From contig CAMYJB010000011.1 of NCBI GenBank assembly GCA_947258565.1, positions 62,636 through 126,635 on the forward strand: 64,000 nt of DNA, in the 5' to 3' direction. The notes beneath the pieces were generated by a model that saw only the letters and a program-made list of their open reading frames with translations, was not told the origin of the DNA and made no database searches. A program made the translations under genes and the position numbers. The stretch is from an uncultured Woeseiaceae bacterium. GTDB lineage: Bacteria > Pseudomonadota > Gammaproteobacteria > Steroidobacterales > Woeseiaceae. Position 1 is the first letter of the stretch. The number at the start of each line of letters is the position of its first letter. Shown here one piece after another: positions 11,005 through 21,291 of this stretch.

Positions 11005-12542
11005 GCCGCCCGCTCCCTGAGAATGTACTTCGCCGCGTTTCGTCCCGCGGCACCGCTGACACCGCCGCCCGGGTGTGCGCCCGCGCCGCAGAGGTACAGC
11101 CCGTCGAGCGGCATCCTGTACTGTGCCGCGCCGCAAACCGGGCGAACGAACAGGAACTGGTCCAGGGCCAGTTCGCCATGATGCCAATGGCCGCCGGTGA
11201 TATGGAATTCGCGCTCGATGTCCGCCGGCGTCAGCAGTTCGCTCGCGGTGATACGCGACTCGAGGTCCGGCGCATATTCGCTGATGGTCCCGATGCAGGT
11301 TTTCGCAAACGCGTCTTTGGTCGCTTCCGTCCATCCGCCCTCGAGCGCGTAAGGCGCGTATTGCACGACACAGGACATGACGTGCTTGCCGGTCGGCGCG
11401 AGCGACGGGTCGCGGAAACTCGGAATCGTCATCTCGATAACCGGCTCCGGCGATGACTCCCCGTACTTCGCCGGGTTGAACGCCCGCTCGACGTAATGCT
11501 CGTCCGGCGCGATGACGAGGCGGTCACCGAACTCGGTCTTCGCAAGTCCGCTGATCGTCGGCAGGCCATCCAGCGCCAGGTGCAGTTTGGCGGCGTTGCC
11601 GCGCATGCGGATGTTGTTGATCCGGCGCGTGAAACCGGTCTCCACGTGCCGGGTGCCGACGAGCTCCATGATCGTGCGCTTCGGGTCGGCATTCGAAACG
11701 GCGATCAGGCTGTCGAAACGCTCACCACCGGCTGTCTCGACTCCCGCAACCCGCCCGTTCTCCACGACGATACGCTTTACCGGCATGTTGGTGCGAACGG
11801 TCACGCCCGCCGTACGCGCCACCTGCGCCAGTTGCTCGGCCAGCGCGCCCATGCCGCCCCGCGGAACCGACAACTGCCCATGACCGGCCGCGAGACGATA
11901 CAGGTAGGTCATGATCGTATTGGGCGAACGCGGTCCGAGATGGGTCCCGAGCACCGCATCGAAACTAACCGCGCCGCGGAGCAATGGGGTTTCGAATCGC
12001 TCGGTGACCTCGTCGTGGATGTTGATGCCGATCAGCCGCAGGAAAGTGCGCATGTCGTCCCTGCCCAGCCGGCGCAGGTCGACTCCCAGGCGCGCCAGCG
12101 TCGCAAGGTCGCGGAATTCGCTGGTGCCGAGTCGCGGCGGCGTCAGGTTGAGGTAGGTATTCAGCAGGTCCGCAAAGCGCGTCATCTGCCGGTGGAACTG
12201 CCGGTACGACCTTGCGTCGCCGTCGCTCACGCCCGTGACGGCACCGTCCGAGTAGCGGACGTGTTTGCCGTTTCGCGACAGCGCGACGTTTCGCATCCTG
12301 TCGCTCGCGGGTTTCGCTGACAGCCCGAGTTCCTTGCGCACCTTCGGCTGCAACTGGTACAGCAGGTGGGCACAGGCAGATACGGAATAGCCGCTGGCAA
12401 ACTCGCGGGTCACCGCTGCGCCGCCGACCTGATCGTTCGCCTCCAGCACCAGCACTTTCTTGCCCGCTTTCGCGAGCAGTGCCGAGCAGACCAGTCCATT
12501 ATGGCCGGCTCCGATGACAATGGCGTCGTACCGGTCAGTCAT
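11001..12542 (-). CDS. Phytoene desaturase-like FAD/NAD(P)-binding oxidoreductase
   Basis: DAIVIGAGHNGLVCSALLAKAGKKVLVLEAND; C-terminal GLYLCGAGAHPGGGVSGAAGRNAA. Confidence 0.9.
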   Translation of the reverse strand: MTDRYDAIVIGAGHNGLVCSALLAKAGKKVLVLEANDQVGGAAVTREFASGYSVSACAHLLYQLQPKVRKELGLSAKPASDRMRNVALSRNGKHVRYSDGAVTGVSDGDARSYRQFHRQMTRFADLLNTYLNLTPPRLGTSEFRDLATLARLGVDLRRLGRDDMRTFLRLIGINIHDEVTERFETPLLRGAVSFDAVLGTHLGPRSPNTIMTYLYRLAAGHGQLSVPRGGMGALAEQLAQVARTAGVTVRTNMPVKRIVVENGRVAGVETAGGERFDSLIAVSNADPKRTIMELVGTRHVETGFTRRINNIRMRGNAAKLHLALDGLPTISGLAKTEFGDRLVIAPDEHYVERAFNPAKYGESSPEPVIEMTIPSFRDPSLAPTGKHVMSCVVQYAPYALEGGWTEATKDAFAKTCIGTISEYAPDLESRITASELLTPADIEREFHITGGHWHHGELALDQFLFVRPVCGAAQYRMPLDGLYLCGAGAHPGGGVSGAAGRNAAKYILRERAA

Positions 12543-14151
12543 CGCCGAAGTTCTCCGGCACGGTGTTGGGACGTTTGAGGTCCGAGAGAATCTCGCGCGC
12601 AGCGTTCGCGCCCGGCGCGGCCATTACGCCACCACCGGGATGCGTGCTCGAACCGCACATGTACAGGCCGGCAATCGGCGCCCGGTACTGCGCGTAGCCG
12701 GGAACGGGCCGGTTGAACAGCAGCTGGTCCATCGTCAGTTCGCCGTGGAAGATATTGCCCTCGGTGATGCCGATCTGCTCCTCGATGTCGGCGGGTGTGC
12801 GGACTTCGTAGTGGACGATCAGGTCCCTGAAGTCCGGGCTGTAATTCGCGATCTGGTCGATGACCGTTTGCGCGAAAGCCTCGCGCTCGAGATCGGTCCA
12901 GTCGCGCCCTTCGAGCTCGTAGGGGCAGTACTGTATGAAACAGCTCATGAAATGCTTGCCCGGCGGCGCCATGGTCGGGTCCACGGTCGTCGGCATCACC
13001 ATGTCGATGTAGGGGTCCTTCGACCAGGTGCCCGCTTTCCAGTCGTCATAGGCGCGTTCCATGCGCTCCATCGAATCGATGAAATGCATGTCGCTGACGT
13101 GCAGGCTGCTGCCCTCGGGCAACGCCGGGAAGGTCGGCAGGCCATCGAGCGCGATGTTGAGTTTCCCGGATGAGCCGCGGATCTTGAAATTCTCGACCCG
13201 CGTGTAGAAGCCCTCGTCGAGTTCACTCCTGTCGATGCACTTCAGGAACGTGCGCTTGACGTCCATCGCCGACACGACAATGTTCGCCGCAATCTCGTCG
13301 CCATTATCGAGACCCACGCCGCGGGCCTTGCCGTTCCTGACGATGATCTTGTCGACGCCTGCCTCGGTACGGATTTCGCCGCCGTAGGACTGGAAGGCAC
13401 CGGCGATCGCGCCGGAAACCGCACCCATGCCGCCGCGCGCAAAACCCCAGCTGCCAACGTTGCCGTCCACATCGCCCATGTAGTGGTGCAGCAGGACGTA
13501 GGCCGTGCCCGGCGAGTGAACGCCGAGGGCTGTGCCGATAATGCCGCTGCCGGACATGGCCGCCTTGATCACATCGGTCTCGAAATACTCGTCGAGGTAC
13601 TCGGCGACGCTCATCGTCCAGAAGCGGATGGTCTCGTAGATACGGTCCTCCCCGACCTCCAGGAACTTCCTGCCGATCTGCAGGAGCCCGAGCAGGTCCT
13701 TCGGCCTGAACGAGGTGGGGTCCGGCGGCGTGGACAGGAGAAAATCGCGGATGATGCGGCACTGGCGCATCGTGTCGGACCTGTAGCGTTCGTAGGCATC
13801 CGCATCCCGGCGCGAGAACCTTGCGCGCTCGCGGTAGGCGACCTCGGCGTCGTGATAGGAGCCGTAGTAGTCGCCGTTCTCCATGAACGTGAGCGAGCCG
13901 CCGAAGGGCGTGACCTGCAGGCCGTGCCGGTGCAGCTCCAGCGCACGGTATATTTCCGGGCGCAGCAGACTGCAGACGTAGGAGCAATTCGAGTAGATCC
14001 AGTCCTCGTGCAGGTTGCGGCTGACGGCCGCCCCGCCGATGTAGTCGTTCTTCTCCACGCAAACGACATCGAGGCCGGCCTTGGCCAGGAAGGCAGCAGT
14101 CGTCAGCCCGTTGTGCCCGGCACCGACGACGACAGCATCGTAGGTCTTCAT
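12535..14151 (-). CDS. Phytoene desaturase-like FAD/NAD(P)-binding oxidoreductase (paralogue of preceding gene)
   Basis: MKTYDAVVVGAGHNGLTTAAFLAKAGLDVVCVEKND; GLYMCGSSTHPGGGVMAAPGANAA. Confidence 0.9.
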   Translation of the reverse strand: MKTYDAVVVGAGHNGLTTAAFLAKAGLDVVCVEKNDYIGGAAVSRNLHEDWIYSNCSYVCSLLRPEIYRALELHRHGLQVTPFGGSLTFMENGDYYGSYHDAEVAYRERARFSRRDADAYERYRSDTMRQCRIIRDFLLSTPPDPTSFRPKDLLGLLQIGRKFLEVGEDRIYETIRFWTMSVAEYLDEYFETDVIKAAMSGSGIIGTALGVHSPGTAYVLLHHYMGDVDGNVGSWGFARGGMGAVSGAIAGAFQSYGGEIRTEAGVDKIIVRNGKARGVGLDNGDEIAANIVVSAMDVKRTFLKCIDRSELDEGFYTRVENFKIRGSSGKLNIALDGLPTFPALPEGSSLHVSDMHFIDSMERMERAYDDWKAGTWSKDPYIDMVMPTTVDPTMAPPGKHFMSCFIQYCPYELEGRDWTDLEREAFAQTVIDQIANYSPDFRDLIVHYEVRTPADIEEQIGITEGNIFHGELTMDQLLFNRPVPGYAQYRAPIAGLYMCGSSTHPGGGVMAAPGANAAREILSDLKRPNTVPENFGDD

Positions 14152-15395
14152 GTCCCTGTTCCCGTTCCGGGCTGTGGCCGTGCCAACTCGTGCAGGATCC
14201 ACGCCACGTAATTCCGCTCGGCGCGCTCCATCTCGGAAAACGGTCCGGGCGTGTAATAACGCGAGCGTACACCCTTCCAGTTGTTGACGATGATGGTCTT
14301 GTCGGCCGCGGTGGTTACGTCCCAGAGCCAGGTAAGCTCATCCACGTCGTAATCCCTGCCCTCTGCGGCATTACTCCGCACCAGCCAGTAGATTTCGCAA
14401 CGCGAGTTCAGGTGATCGACCGGCGTGAACACGTAGCAGACCACGTGATCGCTGTAGGCCAGCAGGAACGAGAATGCGCCGAAGGAAAAGTCGGACGCGC
14501 CGCCGTCGTAATCCGTAAGTTCGCCGAGCAGCGGCGCCACCGGCTTGCCGTCCCGGCTGCCGGTCAGGTAGCCCTCGAACAGCGCGGTGCGGCTGTAGCC
14601 GTAGCCGATCTCGCCCGGGCGCGCCTTGATGTCCAGGAAATCAATGAAGATCTCCTTCAGGCCGCAGGCTTCCATTTTCCCCAGCATCTCTTCCTGCACG
14701 CGCCCGCGCTTCGACGGATCGAGCATGAGTGTGTGCATGCGAGCGTACTCCGGATGTGCCGTCGCACAGTGGTAGCACTCCTGGTAATTCTCGATGCAGA
14801 GCTTCCAGTTGGCCGGGATGTCGTAGGTCCTGTTCGCGGCGAGCTTCAGGTTCGGGAAATCGAACAGCGCCATGGGTTCTGTCAGGTCGCGGATCGCACC
14901 TTCGAGTGACGGCGGGTCGTCGCAGAAGCAGATGAACATCAGCCCGTGGATCTCGCCGTACGACACGGGCCACAGTGAATACTCCGACTTGTCGAAACCG
15001 TCCGGCATGCTGCGAGCGGCGATGAGCCTGCCGTCCGAGTCGTAGGTCCAGCCGTGATAGGGGCAGGCGAACTTGTGCGTATTGCCACGGGATTCGAGGC
15101 ATACCAGCGACCCGCGGTGCCGGCAAACGTTGGCGAAGGCCCGTATCGATCCGTCGTTGCCACGCACGATAATCGCCGAATCCCGCGCAACATTCAGAAC
15201 CTTGAAGTCGCCCGGCTCGGCCAGCTCGGACACGTGTCCGGCAAGAAACCAGTTACGCGAGATTATCCTCCCGAGTTCGAGCTCGTAGATGGCGGGGTCC
15301 GTGTAAAAGCGCTGGTCAAGGGCATATCCGGGCTTCTGTGCCGCAATCAACGCTGCGATCGACTGCGATTCGTGTTCGTGCATTGCTGCGCTCAC
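14148..15395 (-). CDS. Rieske (2Fe-2S) ring-hydroxylating oxygenase alpha subunit-like
   Basis: CRHRGSLVC...CPYHGWTYDSDG Rieske motif; ENYQECYHCATAHPEY iron site. Confidence 0.94.
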   Translation of the reverse strand: MSAAMHEHESQSIAALIAAQKPGYALDQRFYTDPAIYELELGRIISRNWFLAGHVSELAEPGDFKVLNVARDSAIIVRGNDGSIRAFANVCRHRGSLVCLESRGNTHKFACPYHGWTYDSDGRLIAARSMPDGFDKSEYSLWPVSYGEIHGLMFICFCDDPPSLEGAIRDLTEPMALFDFPNLKLAANRTYDIPANWKLCIENYQECYHCATAHPEYARMHTLMLDPSKRGRVQEEMLGKMEACGLKEIFIDFLDIKARPGEIGYGYSRTALFEGYLTGSRDGKPVAPLLGELTDYDGGASDFSFGAFSFLLAYSDHVVCYVFTPVDHLNSRCEIYWLVRSNAAEGRDYDVDELTWLWDVTTAADKTIIVNNWKGVRSRYYTPGPFSEMERAERNYVAWILHELARPQPGTGTGT

Positions 15396-15409
15396 CGGGC
15401 AAAACCAGC

Positions 15410-16048
15410 CTATCGAACCATGTCGTCCTTGCGGAGTCTTTTGGCGAGCTGGCGGGCTTCGCTGATGATGATCTCGGACGTGGTCTCGGCAAAATCCGTT
15501 CGCGACTCGACCGTGTAGATTCGCTCCTCGGTCTCGACGTCGAACATGTCGGTCTTGAACTGCACGTTGACCCGGTAGTCGGTCTTTGCCGGTGTCTTCG
15601 CTTCCTCGTAGTCGTAGCGAAAGAAATCGACGAGCCCGCCGCCTTTGACCTGGGCCTGGACATCGGTACGTGAAGCCGTCACTTCGCGCTGGGCGCTGAC
15701 GAGACTCCCGGTGACAAAAAGAATGGCGTCGGCCCCCCGCTCCTCTGCGATCTGGCGAACAACGTCCTCTTTGACGTCCGCGCGCGAAGCGGCCCGGTGG
15801 TAACCGATCGCATTTACGCCCATGTCAGTGAGCCTGGCCGCAAGTGCTTCCTCGAACTCGCGCGCCGTGGCCCCACGCTCCGCTATGGCAACGATAAGGA
15901 TGTCCGAGTACGGCGCGTTAGGCAGTTCCTTGGCTCGCGCCACGCGATCAACATAGCTCTGCGAGGTCGAACCAGTGCAGGCCGCGAGCAGCGCAGTCGA
16001 TACCAGAACAATTGCCAGCCCGGCTGGCTCGCGGAGCAAGTTTCTCAT
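15410..16048 (-). CDS. Hypothetical lipoprotein
   Basis: LVSTALLAACTGSTSQ lipobox. Confidence 0.7.
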   Translation of the reverse strand: MRNLLREPAGLAIVLVSTALLAACTGSTSQSYVDRVARAKELPNAPYSDILIVAIAERGATAREFEEALAARLTDMGVNAIGYHRAASRADVKEDVVRQIAEERGADAILFVTGSLVSAQREVTASRTDVQAQVKGGGLVDFFRYDYEEAKTPAKTDYRVNVQFKTDMFDVETEERIYTVESRTDFAETTSEIIISEARQLAKRLRKDDMVR

Positions 16049-16055
16049 TACCGTG

Positions 16056-16667
16056 TCATCCCTTTTCGCCCAGTGAGCTATCCAGCCAGTTTCGGAACAG
16101 GCCAGCCCAGTATTCTGCAGCGCGCCTTACGTCGTCCCAGGTCGCGTCGTCGTTCGCAGCGGAAATATCGCTGGACTTGTCGCCGGCGCGCGCCAGCACC
16201 TGGCCCGATACCGAGTCGCTCATTTCCATCAGGAACGTGAGCTCACCGTGCGCCACCACGTCCCTCAGGCGACCGCCGGGGTCGAACGTGGCCCCGCCGC
16301 TGGTCATCTTCATGTCGATGACCTGGCCGCTGACTTTGAGTACTCCGGGCCCGGGCTCGGAGACGACCTCGTAGTCGTCGCCGATCGCCGCTGCAAAAGC
16401 ATCGCGAAAGTAGCCGCGGACCCGGTCGACGTCCGCCGGATCGGGCGAGTTTTCGCCTTCCGGGTAGTAGATTTCCAGCCCTCCGTTCATCAGCTTCGTG
16501 TACTGGCTGAAATCGGCGTCCTGGTTGATGTAGGCATATTCGACGGCGGTATTCGGCACGCGGTCGAAGGACCCGACGACGACGGTCTTGGTGCAGGCAG
16601 CCGTTGATACCACTACCAGGGCCAGCAGGATCCCGGCGAGCCGGCCGGCGCGAACATTGCCAATCAT
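16056..16667 (-). CDS. DUF3313-like lipoprotein
   Basis: MIGNVRAGRLAGILLALVVVSTAACTKT lipobox; ADFSQYTKLMNGGLEIYYPEG. Confidence 0.72.
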   Translation of the reverse strand: MIGNVRAGRLAGILLALVVVSTAACTKTVVVGSFDRVPNTAVEYAYINQDADFSQYTKLMNGGLEIYYPEGENSPDPADVDRVRGYFRDAFAAAIGDDYEVVSEPGPGVLKVSGQVIDMKMTSGGATFDPGGRLRDVVAHGELTFLMEMSDSVSGQVLARAGDKSSDISAANDDATWDDVRRAAEYWAGLFRNWLDSSLGEKG

Positions 16668-16968
16668 CCTGAAGCCTCCTGCGGAGTCCTGCGCGGCAAG
16701 CCGGCCGCGGTCCGAATGGGGTGAAGTCGAGATGTTACAGCGCCTCGGTCCAACAGGGAAACCGGGCGAAACCGGCAGCGGGCGCCTTACACCGGGCTTG
16801 CAGCTTGCTGTCGCCGGATGCATGATTTCCCGTCGGGGCGCGTGCGGCGACCTGCCCCAACAGGGTCAGAAATTCGGGGGCGATCCGGCCCGGCGCCCCT
16901 GCTGCCGTGATCCCGGCGAGTATGCCGCTCCGGCCGATAATAAAAGTAATAAAGCAGGGACCCGTCTT

Positions 16969-18135
16969 ATGTTCCGACGTATCGAGAATACCGCAACCCG
17001 GCACAACGTCGCGCTCGCGACCCTGGCATTGACGACGATCCTTGGTGCCTGCGGCGGCCCGGAACCCCCGACAATGCCGCCGATGGAGGTCGCGGTCATT
17101 GATGTGCAGCCACGAGACATTCCGATCTACTTCGACATGATCGGACAGACGCGGGGCTCCGTCGATATCCCGATCCGGGCGCGCGTCGACGGGGTCCTCG
17201 AAGAGATCCACTTCCTGGAAGGGCGCCCGGTAGAGAAAGGCCAGCTGCTGTACGTCATCGATCCGGCGCCGTACCAGTCGAAAGTCGTCGAGGCGCAGGG
17301 GCGGCTCGCCGAGGCGCAGACACAGCTCGCCAAGGCCACCAGCGATCTCGAGCGCATACGTCCGCTGGCCGAGATCGATGCAGTCAGCCAGCAGGACCTC
17401 GACGGCGCCGTCGCCCAGTACGAGGCTGCACGGGCGTCGAAGCAGTCGGCGGAGGCGCAGGTCGAGCAGGCGGAGATCCAGCTCGGGTATACCCGGTTAC
17501 GATCTCCGATCGACGGCCTCATCGGCATCACGGAGGCCAAGGTCGGTGAGTACGTCGGCCGTGACCCGAACCCGGTGGTACTCAATTTCGTCTCACAGAT
17601 CGACCCCATCCGCGTGCGCTTCTCGATCAACGAGCGCGAGTACCTGAGGTTCAGGCGGCAATTTGCCGAGAACGTCCACGACAGGGAAGACGTGGCACCC
17701 CGCAACGCGGCCCTGGAGCTCATTCTCGCGGACGGCTCGATCCACGATCACCCCGGCGGCATCGTCACGTCCGATGCCGCTATCGATCCGACGACGGGAA
17801 CACTGACGCTCGAAGCCGATTTTCCCAATCCGGATCGCATAGTCCTCGCGGGCCAGTTTGCGCGGGTGCGGGGCGTTGCCGAGGAAAGGACAGGCGCCCT
17901 CGTCGTCCCGCAGCGCGCCGTCATGGAGATCCAGGGTTTGTACCAGCTCGCCGTCGTCGGTGACGATGGCACGGTCGAGATTCGCCAGGTAGAGATGGGG
18001 CCGCGCGTAGACGATGAGTGGGTCGTCAATTCCGGCCTGCAAACCGGTGAACGGGTGGCGCTTGAAGGCCTGCAGCGCCTGCGTCCGGGCGCGAAGGTGG
18101 TCGCGAAGCCGGCGCCGGCCCCCGAGGGCGGATAG
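16969..18135 (+). CDS. RND efflux periplasmic adaptor (MFP/HlyD family)
   Basis: MFRRIENTATRHN start; IRARVDGVLEEIHFLEGRPVEKGQLLYVIDPAPYQ; adjacent to RND pump. Confidence 0.92.
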   Translation: MFRRIENTATRHNVALATLALTTILGACGGPEPPTMPPMEVAVIDVQPRDIPIYFDMIGQTRGSVDIPIRARVDGVLEEIHFLEGRPVEKGQLLYVIDPAPYQSKVVEAQGRLAEAQTQLAKATSDLERIRPLAEIDAVSQQDLDGAVAQYEAARASKQSAEAQVEQAEIQLGYTRLRSPIDGLIGITEAKVGEYVGRDPNPVVLNFVSQIDPIRVRFSINEREYLRFRRQFAENVHDREDVAPRNAALELILADGSIHDHPGGIVTSDAAIDPTTGTLTLEADFPNPDRIVLAGQFARVRGVAEERTGALVVPQRAVMEIQGLYQLAVVGDDGTVEIRQVEMGPRVDDEWVVNSGLQTGERVALEGLQRLRPGAKVVAKPAPAPEGG

Positions 18136-18138
18136 CCA

Positions 18139-21100
18139 GTGGCCGAGTTCTTCGTCCGCAGGCCCATCGTGGCCATGGTCATCGCGATCATCATCGTGAT
18201 CGTGGGTTTCGTCGCGATGTCGGCGTTGCCCGTCGCACAGTATCCCGAGATCACGCCGCCGCAGGTGTCGGTGACCGCCAATTACACGGGCGCCAATGCC
18301 GTCGCAGTCGAAGAGTCCGTCGCGACGCCGATCGAACAGAAGGTCAACGGCGTCGAGAACATGATCTACATGAAGTCCACGAATGCCAGTAGTGGCTCCA
18401 TGCAGCTCCAGGTTTCGTTCGAGGTAGGCACCGACCTCGACATGGCGAACGTACTTACGCAGAACCGTGTCTCGGAAGCGCAGGCCCTGCTGCCCGAGGA
18501 AGTCAAACGACTCGGTGTCACGGTCAAGAAGCAGCTATCGTTCCCGCTACTGCTCATTTCGCTGATTTCGCCGAACGGTACCTACGACGAACAATTTCTG
18601 ACCAACTACACGACGATCAACATACTCGACGAGATCGCGCGTATCCGCGGTGTCGGCCAGGCCGAGGTCGCGGGCGGAACTGCGTTCGAGTACGCGATGC
18701 GCATCTGGATCAAGCCCGATCAGCTGGCCAAGCTGGGCCTGACGGTGCCGGACATCACGGCGGCAATCCGCGAGCAGAACGTATTGATCCCGGCAGGACA
18801 GATAGGCGGACCGCCTGCCCCACCGGGCACCGAGTTCACGTACACGGTGAAGACGCCGGGACGACTCATCACCTCGGAGGAATTCGGCAGCGTGGTCGTG
18901 CGCTCGAATCCCGACGGCTCGCAGGTCTTTCTCCGGGATGTCGCGAGAATCGAACTGGGCACGCAGAATTACGTCGTCACCGCGCGGCTGAATTCGGCGC
19001 CGTCCGCCGTCATGATGGTCTACCAGCTGCCAGACGCCAATGGCCTCGAGGTCGCGGGCGAGATCTTCGCCGCGCTCGAACGCCTGAAGCAGCGGTTCCC
19101 CGCCGACGTCGACTACGTGATCTCGCTGGACACGACGCGCCCCATCGAGGCCGGCATCCGCGAGATCGTGGTCACGCTGTTCCAGGCCGTGGCGCTCGTC
19201 ATTTTCGTCGTCTTCATCTTCCTGCAGAACGTCCGGTCGACGCTGATTCCGACGCTCGCCGTGCCGGTCTCGCTGATCGGCACCTTCGCCGTCTTCCCTT
19301 TGCTCGGTTTTTCCATCAATACCTTGTCCCTGCTCGGACTCGTACTCGCGATCGGCATCGTGGTCGATGACGCGATCGTCGTGGTGGAGGCCGTCGCCCA
19401 GAAGATGGAAAAGGGGATGGGTGCAAAAGAGGCCACGATCGAGGCGATGCGCGAAGTATCGGCGCCGATTATTGCGACGTCGTTATCGCTTATCGCCGTG
19501 TTCGTCCCGGTGGCGACGATGGGCGGCATCACGGGCAGCCTCTACCAGCAGTTCGCGATCACGATCGCGATATCGGTCGCGATTTCCTCGATCAACGCGC
19601 TCACGCTCAGTCCCGCATTATCCGCATTGCTGCTGAGACCGCCCGGCGAGTCGAAGAGCACGTTCCACAAGTTCTTCGATGCCTTCAACCGGAACTTCGA
19701 GGTAGCGACCGGGAAGTTCATGGTCTTTACCGCCTTCTTCACCCACAAACTCGTGCGCGCCGGCATCCTGCTCGCTGTCCTGGTCGTCGCACTGTTGCTG
19801 CTGTTCAGGGCGGTTCCCGGCGGCTTCGTGCCCGAGGAAGACCAGGGCTACCTGATGGCTGCGCTGCAGCTGCCGGACGCTGCTTCGCTACAGCGAACCG
19901 ACGTCGTGATGTCGAAGGTCGAGTCCGTGCTTGCGGAGTTCGACGCGATCGACAGTTACACGACGATCGCGGGCTTCAGCCTGCTGACCGGCACGACGCA
20001 ATCGAACGCCGGCTTCATCTTCCTGCAACTGAAGGACTGGGACGAACGGCCCGACAGGAAGGACCACGCGAGCATCCTCGTGCGTCGCCTGAACTTCGCT
20101 TTCGCGAAACGCGTGTCCGAAGCCGTGGTATTCGCGTTCGGCCCGCCCGCGATCCCCGGGCTCGGCACCGGCTCGGGTTTCACGATGATGCTGCAGGACC
20201 GTAGCGGCAGCAATCCGGCGTACCTGGCCGGGCAGACACAGAATTTCGTCGCGGCGGCACAGCAGCGGCCGGAGATTGCCAGCATCGGGTCGCTGTACCG
20301 CGCCAGCGTGCCGCAGGTGGCCGTCGACATTGACTCCGCCCAGGCGCTCAAGATGGGCGTGTCGCTGTCCGACATCAACACGTCGATCGGTGCATTCCTG
20401 GGCGGCGCCTATGTCAACGACTTCAATCGCTTCGGCCGCCTGTACAAGGTGTACGTCCAGGCAGAACCCGAGTACCGCGCGCGCGAGGACGGCATCCGCA
20501 TGTTCCACGTGCGTAATCGCGATGGGGACATGGTGCCATTGGCGACGCTCGTGACGACGGAGCGTACCCAGGGTCCCGAATTCACGAATCGCTTCAACCT
20601 GTTCCGCTCAGCGGAACTGACCGGCCAGCCTGCCGCGGGATACAGCTCCGCGCAGGCGCTGTCCGCACTGGAGGAAGTTGCCGATCAGACATTGCCGGCC
20701 GACATGAGCTACGCGTGGGCCAACATGTCCTTCCAGGAAAAGGCGGCCGAGGGCACGGGCGCCATCGTGTTCGTCATGGCGCTCGTCTTCGTGTTCCTGA
20801 TCCTCGCCGCCCAGTACGAGAGCTGGTCACTGCCGCTCAGCGTCATGCTGGGAACGCCGATCGCCGTCTTTGGTGCCATCCTGGGCCTGTGGCTTGCACG
20901 CCTGGTCAGCGAGAGCTACGTCAATAACGTCTTCGCACAGATCGGGCTCGTCATGCTGATCGGCATGGCGGCCAAGAACGCGATCCTGATCGTCGAGTTC
21001 GCGAGCCAGGAAATGCAGGCGGGCAAGGATGCCGTGCAGGCCGCGATGGACGCCGCCAAGTCCCGCTTCCGGCCGATACTCATGACCGCGTTCTCGTTCA

Positions 21101-21291
21101 TCCTCGGCGTCGTGCCTCTCCTGATCGCATCCGGCGCAGGCGCCGAGGCGCGCAAGGTCATGGGCATGACCGTATTCAGCGGCATGCTGGCTGCGACAAT
21201 CATCGGCGTACTCGTCGTCCCCGCGATGTTCGTGTTTGTGGAGAAGTACGTCAGCAAGCGCAAGCCGGCCACCGGGGGGATCGTCGACTGA
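18139..21291 (+). CDS. RND efflux inner-membrane transporter (AcrB/MexB/MexF type, HAE1), GTG start
   Basis: 1050 aa; FFVRRPIVAMVIAIIIVIVG, GIVVDDAIVVVEAV, VPEEDQGYLMAALQLPDAAS. Confidence 0.96.
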   Translation: MAEFFVRRPIVAMVIAIIIVIVGFVAMSALPVAQYPEITPPQVSVTANYTGANAVAVEESVATPIEQKVNGVENMIYMKSTNASSGSMQLQVSFEVGTDLDMANVLTQNRVSEAQALLPEEVKRLGVTVKKQLSFPLLLISLISPNGTYDEQFLTNYTTINILDEIARIRGVGQAEVAGGTAFEYAMRIWIKPDQLAKLGLTVPDITAAIREQNVLIPAGQIGGPPAPPGTEFTYTVKTPGRLITSEEFGSVVVRSNPDGSQVFLRDVARIELGTQNYVVTARLNSAPSAVMMVYQLPDANGLEVAGEIFAALERLKQRFPADVDYVISLDTTRPIEAGIREIVVTLFQAVALVIFVVFIFLQNVRSTLIPTLAVPVSLIGTFAVFPLLGFSINTLSLLGLVLAIGIVVDDAIVVVEAVAQKMEKGMGAKEATIEAMREVSAPIIATSLSLIAVFVPVATMGGITGSLYQQFAITIAISVAISSINALTLSPALSALLLRPPGESKSTFHKFFDAFNRNFEVATGKFMVFTAFFTHKLVRAGILLAVLVVALLLLFRAVPGGFVPEEDQGYLMAALQLPDAASLQRTDVVMSKVESVLAEFDAIDSYTTIAGFSLLTGTTQSNAGFIFLQLKDWDERPDRKDHASILVRRLNFAFAKRVSEAVVFAFGPPAIPGLGTGSGFTMMLQDRSGSNPAYLAGQTQNFVAAAQQRPEIASIGSLYRASVPQVAVDIDSAQALKMGVSLSDINTSIGAFLGGAYVNDFNRFGRLYKVYVQAEPEYRAREDGIRMFHVRNRDGDMVPLATLVTTERTQGPEFTNRFNLFRSAELTGQPAAGYSSAQALSALEEVADQTLPADMSYAWANMSFQEKAAEGTGAIVFVMALVFVFLILAAQYESWSLPLSVMLGTPIAVFGAILGLWLARLVSESYVNNVFAQIGLVMLIGMAAKNAILIVEFASQEMQAGKDAVQAAMDAAKSRFRPILMTAFSFILGVVPLLIASGAGAEARKVMGMTVFSGMLAATIIGVLVVPAMFVFVEKYVSKRKPATGGIVD

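Noticed and set aside
16588-16968. N-terminal extension of the RND adaptor ORF
   Set aside because: No homology-like content; a signal-bearing start MFRRIENTATRHN at 16969 is the credible one.
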